Shown piece after piece: positions 53,581 to 63,500 of a stretch of DNA of 64,000 nucleotides. Numbering within the stretch: position 1 is the stretch's first letter; each line of letters begins with the position of its first letter. The position numbers and the translations under genes were made by a program. A model generated the notes under the pieces. The model did not search any database and was not told the DNA's origin. It was given only the letters and a program-made list of their open reading frames with translations. The stretch lies in contig CBDDKO010000002.1 in NCBI GenBank assembly GCA_965230275.1, forward strand, positions 1,302,001 through 1,366,000. Reading direction: 5' to 3'. Source of the DNA: JAJRRS01 sp965230275. Lineage in GTDB: Bacteria > Planctomycetota > Phycisphaerae > Phycisphaerales > Phycisphaeraceae.

Positions 53581-54699
53581 TTACGACCCGAACAGGTTGA
53601 CCTGCGAGAACATCCCCTGCTTCTCGAAGTAGGCGAGCGCCTCTTCGGTGCTTGCAAAGACCTTGGTCGCCGTCTCGGTGATGAACGGGCTGGGCGATCG
53701 CTTGGGCTTCCAGACGACGTAGACCTCTCGGCCGTGCTCGAAGGCGTGGTGCAGTTCACGCTCGACCCCGCTACTGAGCCCCGGCATCCCGTCTGGCAGC
53801 TCGGGCACAAGCGAGACGATCATGTCGCTCTGGCGGACCATCTTGAAGTCGCGTGTGTAGATCTGCCCGTCCACGTCGCCCGCGATTTCGAGCACCTGCT
53901 TGACCGAGACGCTGATCATCGCCTTGCCACCGGAGAACGAGCCGGGGTTGATCTCGACGAACTCCTTGCCCTCCTTTGCCGCATCGATCGCGGCGTCGAG
54001 CAGGAGTTTTTCGTCCACGTCCGCCGGATCGAACGCGATGAAGTGCTTGGCGAGCTCCGCCCGGAACGCGTCGATCTCCTTGAGCGTGTCGGGCAGGCCC
54101 ACGACATGGGTCATCGGGAACGACGGGTAGACCGTCCGCATCTCCGGGCGACACACCAGCCGGAAACACGTCTCGATCGTGTCCTTGTGCCGGCCTCGCG
54201 AGAGCACATAAAACCGGTTGGGGATCTTCAGCGCCTGAGCAAGCAGTTCCGTCGCCATGATCTCCTCTTCGCGCCAGACCATCAGGTCCTTGAGCGTGGC
54301 GTCGGAGGTGTGGTCGCGGTGCAGCCGTTCGGCGACGACCTCGATGTTATCGAGCAGGCAGATCAAGACGTCCGGCTTGAGCGCCTCGATCTGGTCGAAG
54401 TCGAACGCGCTGAACAGCCCGTGCCGCCAGCGGAACGTGGCGTGGGTGTTGACGATGATGTTTTCCTGGCCCTCGGACGCCGTGATGATGTCCTTGAAGG
54501 CCGCACGGCGGAGCGAGTTGAGCCGGCTCAGCTGCAGGTCCAGGATACGCCCGGCCCGGACGTCCGGGTCCTCGGCATACATCAGGTCCCCGACGTTGTA
54601 CAGGTCGATCCGCTCGCCCTGCTGCCCCGCATAGTCGACCACCTGCTGGAGGTAGTCTTTCTTATCCATGCCCACCTGCCCGGTCACGATCGCTCGCAT
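53581..54699 (-). CDS. Kinase-like P-loop-fold protein fused to nucleoside 2-deoxyribosyltransferase-like domain
   Basis: 372 residues. Residues 1-190 look like an adenylate-kinase-type NTPase: strand and loop MRAIVTGQVGMDKKDYLQQV stand where GxxGxGKT is expected, but the Gly-Lys-Thr is replaced by Met-Asp-Lys-Lys. IIVNTHATFRWRHGLF and PDVLICLLDNIEVVAERLHR follow the order of adenylate-kinase-like archaeal proteins. The C-terminal half (about 250-370) has DFKMVRQSDMIVSLVPELPD, then SSGVERELHHAFEHGREVYV, which is the nucleoside 2-deoxyribosyltransferase-like layout with a Glu after the helix turn. Function unknown; nucleotide metabolism is a guess. Confidence 0.7.
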   Translation of the reverse strand: MRAIVTGQVGMDKKDYLQQVVDYAGQQGERIDLYNVGDLMYAEDPDVRAGRILDLQLSRLNSLRRAAFKDIITASEGQENIIVNTHATFRWRHGLFSAFDFDQIEALKPDVLICLLDNIEVVAERLHRDHTSDATLKDLMVWREEEIMATELLAQALKIPNRFYVLSRGRHKDTIETCFRLVCRPEMRTVYPSFPMTHVVGLPDTLKEIDAFRAELAKHFIAFDPADVDEKLLLDAAIDAAKEGKEFVEINPGSFSGGKAMISVSVKQVLEIAGDVDGQIYTRDFKMVRQSDMIVSLVPELPDGMPGLSSGVERELHHAFEHGREVYVVWKPKRSPSPFITETATKVFASTEEALAYFEKQGMFSQVNLFGS

Positions 54700-54913
54700 C
54701 TGCGGTTTCCTCTATTAAGTAGCTTCCTTGTTCGGGCCGGATTATACCCGCAACCGCCCAAAACCCCGCGCCGAATCTCCCGGGGCCGAGAATCTGCCTG
54801 CACACGCGCCGCACGCCCGGGAAGAAACCACTAAGGCCGCTTGTGGTCCGGGCCCGGATCGGGCATCATAAAGCCTCGTCCGAACCGTTAAATCATCTTC
54901 ACGAGGGATCGTC
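54700..54913. other. Intergenic region before floA
   Basis: 214 bp between divergent genes; no gene. GAGGGATCGTC before the ATG at 54914 holds the floA ribosome-binding site. The sequence is GC-rich; promoter hexamers were not convincing. Confidence 0.4.
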
Positions 54914-55954
<1,041 letters not shown>

Positions 55955-55957
55955 GCC

Positions 55958-56049
55958 GGGTATCGGGTATCGGGTATCGGGTATCGGGTATCGGGTATCG
56001 GGTATCGGGTATCGGATTGTATGAATGAAGCGACGCGACTTGTCGCGTC
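55958..56049. repeat. Composite element: 8 x GGGTATC array plus 18-bp palindrome
   Basis: Eight exact copies of GGGTATC (55958-56013) are followed, after 18 bp, by the perfect palindrome GACGCGACTTGTCGCGTC (56032-56049; arms of 8 bp around TT). The palindrome recurs at 59721-59738 and 31980-31997. The array starts 3 bp after the floA stop codon. On either strand the palindrome would give a stable RNA hairpin and might serve as terminator without a U run. Confidence 0.85.
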
Positions 56050-56065
56050 CTACCCACGGTCCCCA

Positions 56066-57193
56066 TCATCCCCGCGCCACATACGCCGACAAGGAATCGG
56101 TCTCCCCACGCACATACGCACGCAGCGTCTCACTGAACGCCCACAGGCGTTCGTCATCAACACGTTCGAGGCCTAGCGCCTCGACGACCCGTCGCTGCAA
56201 CGCATCCACCCCCCGGCCGGTCTGTGCACTGATCGTCAGCACGCCCTCCCCGTACGTACCCGCATCACTCGCCGTTTCCACCTTATTGACCACAAGCACG
56301 TCCGGCTTCCTTGGCAATGACTGATCGTCAGGCCAGTCCGACTGGGGATCACGCATCGCCACCAGCACATCGGCCGAGGCAATCACCTCCCGGGCGATCC
56401 CGATCGCACGCTGTTCGACTGTGTCATCACTGATCCGCAATCCCGGCGTATCCAACCAGCGCACCGCGATATTCGGGGTTGTAGTCTGGGGATTTGAACA
56501 CACGGGATCGGCTTCCTCCCCAATCCCCAACCCCCAATCCCCAACCCCCAACTCCACCATCGCCCCCACCCAGTCGCGTGTCGTCCCCGGTAAATCCGCC
56601 ACCAGGCTCACCGCCCTGCCCAGCAAACGATTCGTCAGCGTGCTCTTGCCCACGTTCGGCCGGCCCACCACCACGACCGTCGGCGGATCGATCAGTCGAT
56701 TCAGCACGCTCGCATCAGCTATCACCTGCGCCCGATCAATCGCGCCAGGGTTCTTGAGTGCTTCACGCCAGCGCTCGGGTTGTGCCAGCAGTAGGTCCAC
56801 CGCCGCCGGGCTTGCCGAATGCGCCACCTGATAGAGCGCATCAGCCTGGATCGGTGAGTCGGCTTCGGGGTATAGCGTCATCGCCTCAGCTTCACGCGCC
56901 ACCCGCATACCCATCGCTGCAGCCGCTTCCAATATGGCGCTCACAACCCTCGGTCCGCCGTGCGGCATCAGCTGTGCTGCGCTCTGTTCCCCATCACGCA
57001 GCAACACCACCAGCCCGCGATCCACACCCGCGATATCTGCGAGATAAAGCCGCCCGGGTTCGAGGCTGCTCAAGCCAGTGATCCTCTTTAGCGCCGCTTC
57101 GACGTCGGCCCCATGCACCTGCAGAATCGCTACTGCGCCCGGACGCAGTGCGGTCAACGGTGTCACACAGGTTGTCTCTTGAGCCCCGCTCAC
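56066..57193 (-). CDS. mnmE: Divergent MnmE-like tRNA-modification GTPase with in-frame repeat insertion
   Basis: 375 residues from GTG 57193, which overlaps the previous stop (GTGA). An N-terminal formyl-THF-binding-like part (PGAVAILQVHGADVE) is followed by a G domain: G1 VVVGRPNVGKSTLTNRLL, G2 PGTTRDWVG, G3 WLDTPGL, G4 VVNKVET (Glu instead of Asp) and G5 ISAQTGRGVD. It is far shorter than the usual 450 residues and lacks the C-terminal Cys-x-Gly-Lys that MnmE needs for catalysis. Between G2 and G3, residues about 213-236 (GVGDWGLGIGEEADPVCSNP) derive partly from a heptanucleotide array. Function as true MnmE is therefore uncertain. Confidence 0.75.
   Translation of the reverse strand: MSGAQETTCVTPLTALRPGAVAILQVHGADVEAALKRITGLSSLEPGRLYLADIAGVDRGLVVLLRDGEQSAAQLMPHGGPRVVSAILEAAAAMGMRVAREAEAMTLYPEADSPIQADALYQVAHSASPAAVDLLLAQPERWREALKNPGAIDRAQVIADASVLNRLIDPPTVVVVGRPNVGKSTLTNRLLGRAVSLVADLPGTTRDWVGAMVELGVGDWGLGIGEEADPVCSNPQTTTPNIAVRWLDTPGLRISDDTVEQRAIGIAREVIASADVLVAMRDPQSDWPDDQSLPRKPDVLVVNKVETASDAGTYGEGVLTISAQTGRGVDALQRRVVEALGLERVDDERLWAFSETLRAYVRGETDSLSAYVARG
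56518..56552. repeat. Heptanucleotide array CCCCAAY inside the mnmE-like gene
   Basis: Five units: CCCCAAT, CCCCAAC, CCCCAAT, CCCCAAC and CCCCAAC, without gaps. It is translated on the minus strand as ELGVGDWGLGIGE within the GTPase domain. The array itself is 35 bp, not a multiple of three, so the adjoining bases must have been involved to keep the frame. Confidence 0.85.
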
Positions 57194-57693
57194 GTGTCGT
57201 CTCGCACCATCTCCGGCAACGCCTCGTCCATGGGTGTGCCGACGGGGAAGTTCACGCATTGCACCGCCAACGACGCGACCGCAGGAAGCACCACCGGGAA
57301 CAGCTTCCCGCTGATCAACACAAAGACCAGTACCACGAACGATGCCATCTCAAGCAGCGCCAACAGAACGAGGTTGCCCTGAAAGTAACCGGGCGGTGTC
57401 ACCGCGTGGCCCTGCCAATGCTTCTTGTAAGACTGGTTCCGGATGAAGTACCCCATCCCCACCGCACCGATCAACACCCCCACGCCGATCGCCAGCATCT
57501 GCCCGCTTAACTGGCTCTGCCCACCCCCGGAAGTCGCGGCCCCGCCCCCGGAAGCATCGCCGCCGGCAGATAGCACAGTCGCCACCACCACCGACCCGAA
57601 TCCCAGCTGCGTCAACACCAACGCGATCCAGATCACCCGCACGATCAACAACGTGCTGCGGCGGTCGGTATCGGTGTAGGTCGGTTGGGTCAT
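57190..57693 (-). CDS. Membrane protein, unknown, coupled to mnmE-like gene
   Basis: 167 residues with four likely membrane helices (about 15-40, 65-88, 105-125 and 127-148), with a Gly/Ser-rich loop SAGGDASGGGAATSGGGQ between the first two. The stop TGA overlaps the GTG start of the GTPase gene (GTGA at 57190-57193), so the two are translationally coupled. No family recognised. Confidence 0.7.
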   Translation of the reverse strand: MTQPTYTDTDRRSTLLIVRVIWIALVLTQLGFGSVVVATVLSAGGDASGGGAATSGGGQSQLSGQMLAIGVGVLIGAVGMGYFIRNQSYKKHWQGHAVTPPGYFQGNLVLLALLEMASFVVLVFVLISGKLFPVVLPAVASLAVQCVNFPVGTPMDEALPEMVRDDT

Positions 57694-57823
57694 GGTTGGA
57701 GGTTGGAAGGTGTACTTCCGAAAGAGACTTCGGGGGAGGTGGAGGAAAATAGCACGATCAACAAGAACCAGGAATGTGCATCAGCAAGCACCAACCACGA
57801 ATCACCAGCCACCAACCACCATC
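57694..57823. repeat. Heptamer repeats between the membrane protein and coaX
   Basis: GGTTGGA occurs twice at 57694-57707, just before the start of the membrane-protein gene. A five-unit CACCAAC-like array (CACCAAC, CACGAAT, CACCAGC, CACCAAC, CACCATC) lies at 57789-57823; its last two bases are part of the coaX stop codon (57822-57824). About 80 bp between them is non-repetitive. Confidence 0.75.
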
Positions 57824-58604
57824 AATTATCCGCTTTGCTCTGCTGCTCGGTGGCGATGCGGAGGGTGGTGTACAGGCCCATCATCGTGAGGTTAGGCACG
57901 ATCCGGTCGATCAACTCGTAATCGCGGAACAGCAGGTTCCCGTCGCCGCCGGTGACGACGACCAGCGGGAATGCCCCGGCCTGCTCGGCAAACTGCTCGA
58001 CCAACTCACGCACCATCCCGCGCATCCCGTGGTACACCCCGGCACGCATCGCTTCGGTGGTGTTGTGACCGATCGCTTCGCCGGGCTTCTGCAGCTCGAT
58101 CTGTGGCAACAGGTCGGTCCGCTCGGACAGGGCGTCCAGCTGAAGCTGCGCCCCGGCGGCGATCGCCCCGCCGTGGAACGTGCCCGCCCCGTCGATGAAG
58201 TCCACGGTGATCGCGGTCCCGGCATCGACGACGACACACGCCTGTTTGAGGATGTCGTACGCGGCCGCGGCGTTGAGCAGCCGGTCCTCGCCGATGATCG
58301 CGTCCGGGTCCAGCTGCCGGCCGATCGGGATCGTGATATCCCGCTCGACGCGCTTGACCTCGACCCCCAGGCGCTGCTTGGCCATCTGCTCGATGACTTT
58401 CGCCGCGGGCTCGTTGACCGACGACATGATGACCGTCGTGTCCTTGTGTTCCCTGATCGGGGCGTAGGCGTGCTCGAGTGCCTCGGCCAAGGCGTCGTGG
58501 CGTTCATTGCGGAAGGTGGCGCACTCTTGAAGATCGCCATGAACAAACGCGCCGATGCGTGTGCGTGTGTTGCCGACGCTGATCCCGAGCACGTCCAGAT
58601 TCAT
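57822..58604 (-). CDS. coaX: Type III pantothenate kinase
   Basis: 260 residues. It phosphorylates pantothenate, the first step of coenzyme A synthesis, with the ASKHA fold and a high requirement for a monovalent cation. Family marks: ISVGNTRTRIGAF (P-loop-like phosphate 1), GEDRLLNAAAAYD, VVVDAGTAITVDFID (Asp-x-Gly-Thr) and GGAIAAGAQLQLDALSE. TGGDGNLL is in place of the usual TGG..A. Overlaps only the repeat array at its 3' end. It is 29 bp from obg, both on the minus strand; a shared transcript is plausible. Confidence 0.93.
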   Translation of the reverse strand: MNLDVLGISVGNTRTRIGAFVHGDLQECATFRNERHDALAEALEHAYAPIREHKDTTVIMSSVNEPAAKVIEQMAKQRLGVEVKRVERDITIPIGRQLDPDAIIGEDRLLNAAAAYDILKQACVVVDAGTAITVDFIDGAGTFHGGAIAAGAQLQLDALSERTDLLPQIELQKPGEAIGHNTTEAMRAGVYHGMRGMVRELVEQFAEQAGAFPLVVVTGGDGNLLFRDYELIDRIVPNLTMMGLYTTLRIATEQQSKADN

Positions 58605-58633
58605 CCGCCATCCTCGCTTGCTTATTACGTGGT

Positions 58634-59662
58634 CTACTTTCGCCAGCCGGCCTCGGCGTCCTGTTCCTTACCCAGCGTGTCCCAACACGCTTCGAGCATC
58701 TCGCCGATGCCAACGCCGGTCGCCGAGCTGATCGTCAGCACGTCGCCCCCGAGTGATTGGCCATACAACTCGACCGCCGTCTGACGGTCCGCCTCGCCAC
58801 CGGCCAGGTCCATCTTACTCAATACCACCAGTTCCGGCTTGTCCGCCAGCACCTTCGAGTACGCCGACAGCTCGTTACGGATAATCCGGTAGTTTTCTGC
58901 CGGGTCCGATCCGTCCGCCGGGTCCACGTCGATCAGGTGGACCAGCAGCCGGGTCCGCTCCACGTGGCGCAGGAACCGCGTGCCCAGGCCCTGGCCCTTG
59001 TGGGCGTGCTCGATCAGCCCGGGGATGTCCGCAAAGACAATCCGTCGGCCCGGCGACAGCTCCGCGATCCCCAGGTTCGGCTCGAGCGTCGTGAACGGGT
59101 AGTCCGCGATCTTCGGCGTGGCCTTGGATATCCGCGACAGCAACGTGCTCTTGCCCGCGTTCGGCATCCCGATCAGCCCCACGTCCGCGATCAGCTTCAG
59201 TTCCAGACGCAAGTTCTTCTCGACTGCCGGCTCACCGGGCGTGGCCTTCTGGGGGGCCTGGTTGGTCGCCGACTTGAACCGTGAATTCCCCAGCCCGCCC
59301 TTGCCGCCGGGCGCAACCGTGAAACGTTTGCCCTCCTCATCAAGGTCAACAATCAGCTCATCGGTGTCGGCGTCGTAGACCAGCGTGCCGGCGGGCAGCC
59401 GGATGATCAGGTCGTCCCCGGCCTTGCCGTAGCAGTCCTTGTTCCCGCCGGGCTGGCCGTTCTTCGCACGCCAGTGGTGCTTGCCGGCGAAGTCCATCAG
59501 CGTTGCGACGTTCGGGCAGGCTTCAAGGATGACGTCCCCGCCCTTGCCCCCATCCCCGCCGTCCGGACCGGCCTTGGGGATGTACTTCATCCGCAGGAAG
59601 CTGACCAGGCCGTCACCGCCCTTGCCGCTGCAGACGTAGATAGTGGCCGAATCGATGAGCAT
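58634..59662 (-). CDS. obg: Obg/CgtA GTPase
   Basis: 342 residues from ATG 59662 (MLIDSATIYVCSGKGGDGLV), the standard Obg start; the frame extends 26 codons into the repeat region and is rejected. The Gly-rich Obg fold (about 1-158) is followed by a G domain with GMPNAGKSTLLSRIS, DIPGLIEHAHKGQGLGTRFL, VLSKMDL and a final SSATGVGI. No C-terminal OCT domain. It is a ribosome (50S) assembly and stress GTPase. rpmA lies upstream in the usual order, separated by the repeat element and terminator. Confidence 0.97.
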   Translation of the reverse strand: MLIDSATIYVCSGKGGDGLVSFLRMKYIPKAGPDGGDGGKGGDVILEACPNVATLMDFAGKHHWRAKNGQPGGNKDCYGKAGDDLIIRLPAGTLVYDADTDELIVDLDEEGKRFTVAPGGKGGLGNSRFKSATNQAPQKATPGEPAVEKNLRLELKLIADVGLIGMPNAGKSTLLSRISKATPKIADYPFTTLEPNLGIAELSPGRRIVFADIPGLIEHAHKGQGLGTRFLRHVERTRLLVHLIDVDPADGSDPAENYRIIRNELSAYSKVLADKPELVVLSKMDLAGGEADRQTAVELYGQSLGGDVLTISSATGVGIGEMLEACWDTLGKEQDAEAGWRK

Positions 59663-59673
59663 GGGATGGTTTC

Positions 59674-59775
59674 GGGTTTCGGGTAGCGGGTAGCGGGTAT
59701 CGGGGCGGATCGTTTGAAGCGTCGCGACTTGTCGCGGCAAGCTAACGGCTAACGGCTAAAGGCTAACGGCTAATG
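59674..59775. repeat. Composite element: heptamer array, palindrome, heptamer array
   Basis: GGGTTTC, GGGTAGC, GGGTAGC and GGGTATC (59674-59701) are followed after 19 bp by the palindrome copy GTCGCGACTTGTCGCGGC (59721-59738), then by GCTAACG x5 variants (59741-59775: GCTAACG, GCTAACG, GCTAAAG, GCTAACG, GCTAATG). It lies 11 bp upstream of the obg ATG, on the template between obg and rpmA. Same palindrome and same TTGAAGC or TGAAGC entry as the copy at 56032. Confidence 0.82.
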
Positions 59776-59791
59776 GCCGTGACCCCAAATG

Positions 59792-59820
59792 AAAAGCGGA
59801 CGCCCTGCTTGGACGCCCGC
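59792..59820 (-). terminator. Rho-independent terminator of rpmA
   Basis: On the minus strand: GCGGGCGUCC-AAGCA-GGGCGUCCGC, a 10-bp stem including two G-U pairs, followed by UUUU. It lies 31 bp downstream of the rpmA stop and separates rpmA from obg, so obg needs its own promoter. Confidence 0.85.
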
Positions 59821-59851
59821 CTGGTATCGCATTGTATCAGCGGCCGAAAAC

Positions 59852-60097
59852 TCAGCCTTCGACGGCGCGGATGTTGACCTTACGGCCCTGGAACTCGACG
59901 ATGCCGGGCACCAACGCGAATAAGGTGTCATCGTTACCCCGCCCGACCTGGTAGCCCGGCTTGAAGTGGGTGCCGCACTGGCGGACGATGATCGAGCCGG
60001 CCTTGGCGGTCTGCCCGCCGTAGAGCTTGATGCCGCGGAACTGGGCGTTGGAGTCGCGACCGTTCTTGGTCGAGCCTTGACCTTTTTTATGTGCCAT
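59852..60097 (-). CDS. rpmA: 50S ribosomal protein L27
   Basis: 81 residues from ATG 60097 (AHKKGQGSTKNGRDSNAQ follows), with GAGGTG as ribosome-binding site. The full L27 sequence is present: GRDSNAQFRGIKLYGGQTAK, IIVRQCGTHFKPGYQVGRGN and TLFALVPGIVEFQGRK. No N-terminal cleavage extension like that of Firmicutes. The partner L21 (rplU), usually just upstream, is not in the 443 bp before the secretin gene. Confidence 0.98.
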   Translation of the reverse strand: MAHKKGQGSTKNGRDSNAQFRGIKLYGGQTAKAGSIIVRQCGTHFKPGYQVGRGNDDTLFALVPGIVEFQGRKVNIRAVEG

Positions 60098-60543
60098 CAC
60101 GCACCTCGTGGGGGTAGGGGTGTTTCTTTACAGGTATCGGGGTATCCACGGCAAGCCCGACGGGCCTTGTGCCGAGCCGCACATTATAAGCAATGGCTGG
60201 AAACAGGCAACCCCACCCCCGCTCATGCCTGCTGAGATGCTCCTACGGCCGAGATAGCCTGCCCAACAGCCACGTCCGATCAGTCAAAAGATGTAACCGG
60301 ACCTCGGACCCGCCTTGCCTATACTGACAGGCCCCGGGGCGGACCTTATCGGACAGAAAAAAAGAGTCCAACGCGAGGGCGGCCAGATACTTGCAGCCGG
60401 GGTCGGCTCGCCTTACACTTCCGGTTCGGTGGGAACCTCCGCATGAGGTGGGTGTCTCGTATGCACCACCTTCACACCCCCCTGTTCCCGCCGCCCGATG
60501 CAGCGCGATGAGCGCAAGATGAATTAACTTGGGAGGCTTCGCT
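60098..60543. other. Intergenic region between rpmA and the secretin gene
   Basis: 446 bp, divergent, no gene found. A TATACT (60320-60325) without a good -35 could be the secretin -10, giving a leader of about 210 nt. That leader has small hairpins such as CCTC-CGCAT-GAGG near 60437. No L21 gene and no known riboswitch pattern was recognised. Confidence 0.45.
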
Positions 60544-63500
60544 TTGTTCACCCGTCAATATCTTGCTGTTGCTGTGGTTGTCTGTGGTTTTGCCGCCGGC
60601 CTGCCCGCCTTGCTTGCCGATGAAGGCGAGCTGACCGCTTCTCAGCTCTACGAACAGGGCATCCTTCTCTATGAAGAAGGTGACCTGGAAGCCGCACGCG
60701 ACGCGTTCCACCGTGTCGACCCGATGCAGCTGCCCAAGGACGCCCGCCTGAACTACTACGACGCGATCAAGGCGATCGATCAGGCGCTCGCCCCCGTCGA
60801 GGCTGTCGAGGCAGACACCGACGAGGTGGTTGAAGAAGCCACCGCGGAGGAAACCGCAGTCGAAGAAACCGTCGCCGAAGCGGAAGCCGTCATCGAAGAA
60901 GCCGAAGAGGCCTTTGCCGAAACCGAAGCCGAGGCCGAGCCCGTCGTTGAACCCGCCGAGCACCCCTCGCAGATGCTCTGGGAAGCCGACCGTGCGATGT
61001 CGGACAACCCGTCCAAGGCCGCCATGCTTTACCAGGCGGTGATCGACGATCCGCGCACCGATGAACTCACCGCCGATCAGGCCAAGGCCCGCATGGTTCA
61101 GGCCAACCGCCTCGCCGCCCCGGCGCTGGACGTGGTGCGTGAGCACCTTGATATAGCGACGGACGCCGTCGAGGACGGCCAGTACGGCGTGGCCCAGACA
61201 CATGTCAGCGCGGTCCAGGCCAGCGATGTCGTCCTGGGCTGGCGTGAGCAGGCCCGGCTGGACCAGCTGGTCAGCGCGATCGAAGCGAACCCCCCGGCTG
61301 AGCCTGAAACGGCGGCCCCGATCATGACCCCGGTTGCCACCGTGGCGGACGCCCATGATGTGAGCGCCCCGACCGAGCAGGAAACCGCCGAGGCCCAGGC
61401 CGCCGCCCCCAGCGAAGACCTGCTGCGTCAGGTCCGCCTGAGCTACGCCCAGCAGAAGCTGGCCGAGGCCGAGCAGGCCCAGGCCGAAGGCCGGATGCGT
61501 GTGGCGATCGAGAAGCTCAAGGAAGCCGCCCAACTGGACCCCGAGAACACCGAGATCAGCCAGAAGCTGGCAGCCGCGGTCAACCTCCAGAACAAGCAAT
61601 TGGTCCCCGAGGGGCTGGTCGATGAAATCATCAAGCGCGAGCAGGTCAAGGCCCAGGAAGTCACCGCCGAGTTCGAAGCGGCGATGAGCCTGGCCAACCA
61701 GCGTGTCGGTGAACGGAACTTCTCCGCGGCGTTCGACGCCGTCGCCGATGCGAAGGTCGTGCTGGAGCGAAACCAGCGTTTCCTCGCCCCTGAGACCTAC
61801 CGCTCGCTGCTCAGCCGGGCCGTATCGCTTTCGGCAGATATCGAAGCACAGCGTGCCGATGCCGCTCAGCAGGACCTGATCAAGCAGGAAGACGAGCAGG
61901 CACGCAAGGAAGCCATCGCCCGCGCCGAGGCGGAAGCAAAGAAGGACAAGGAAATCCAGTCGCTGCTCCGTCGTGCGTTGGACCTCCAGCGTGAGATGAA
62001 GTACGACCAGGCACTGGACCTGCTGGACCAGGCGCTGTTCCTTGACCCCAACGACGTCGCCGTCAACGCGATCAAGGAAATGATCGAAGAGGCCCAGATC
62101 GTCGTGAAGGCCCGTGAGTTCCGTCGCCGGACACAGGTCGGCGTCGCCAAGCAGAGCAACATCAACGCCGCGGCCGCGATCCCTTACGAAGAGATCATGA
62201 CCTACCCGGCGGACTGGCCACAGCTGAGCAACACCCGCCTGTCCAGCCAGGATGTCTCCGGCGGTGAGTCCGAAGCCAACCGCCAGGTCGCGGCCAACCT
62301 CAAGAACCCGGTCCCGATCAACTTCGATAACAACCGTTTGGCCAACGTCGTCGACTACCTGCGTAACACCACCGACGTGAACTTCTTCGTCAACTGGCCG
62401 GTCCTTGAAGCGGCTGGCGTGGACCAGGACACCCTGATCTCGCTGACCCTGACCAACGTCCCGGCCGAGCAGGCCCTGCGTCTGGTCCTCCAGCAGGTCG
62501 GCAGCGAGTTCGACCCGATCAGCTTCTCGATCATCGAGGGCGTGGTGAACATCTCCACCGTCCGCGACCTGTCCCGGACGACCGACACCCGTGTCTATGA
62601 CATCCGCGACCTGCTCGTTCAGGTGCCAAACTTCTCCGACGCCCCGAGCTTCGACCTGTCCGAAGCCCTGAACAACACCAACTCCGGCGGCGGCGGCCGC
62701 GGCGGCGGTGGCGGCGGCGGCGGTGGCGGCGGTGGCGGTATCTTCGGCGATACCGACAATGAAGAGGACGAGGAACTCCCCACGCGCGCCGAACTGATCG
62801 AACAGATCACCACCCTCATCACCGAAACCGTCGGTGACTTCAACGAATGGTCCGTTAACGGTGGTGACGTCTCCAGCCTCGACGAACTCAACGGCAACCT
62901 CGTCGTCAAGACCACACCCGACAACCACCGCAACATCATCGGCCTGCTCGCTCAACTACGCGAAATCCGCTCCGGGCAGATCTCCGTGGAGGCCCGCTTC
63001 CTGCTCGTCGATGAGAGCTTCCTGGAAGAAACCGGGTTCGACTTCGACTTCCAGCTCAACGAAATCGGCTCCAGCTTCGGTCCCATCCGATTCGCCCAGG
63101 ACAGCTTCAGCATCGCCAACCGCCAGGAAACCGCGGTACGCTCCTCGCCCTTCGGCACCCCCACCGACGGCGGGCCCGGCACCTTCATCCCCGGTACGGG
63201 CTTCAGCCCCTCCACCGGGCGGGCCATGGACTTCAACGTCTCCTTCCTCGAAGACATCGAGGTCAACCTCCTTGTCCGGGCCACCCAGGCCAACCAGCGA
63301 TCACTCACGCTCACCGCGCCGAGGATCACGATCTCCAACGGTCAGCGTGCCTTCGTCACCGTCGCGACCCAGCGGTCGTTCGTCAGTGACCTCGAACCCA
63401 TCCCCGACTCCTTCGGCTTCGACCCTACCCTCAGCGTCACCCAGTCCGGTGTCGTCCTGGACGTCGAAGGCACGATCAGTGCCGACCGCCGATACGTCAC

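Noticed and set aside
55958..56049. CRISPR-like repeats
   Set aside because: Units are 7 bp without spacers; no direct repeats of 25-40 bp with unique spacers and no cas genes anywhere.
60472..62955. Long minus-strand frame of 827 codons opposite the secretin gene
   Set aside because: It lies entirely opposite a clear secretin, has Gly/Val/Asp-rich composition typical of antisense frames in GC-rich DNA, and no family or start signal.
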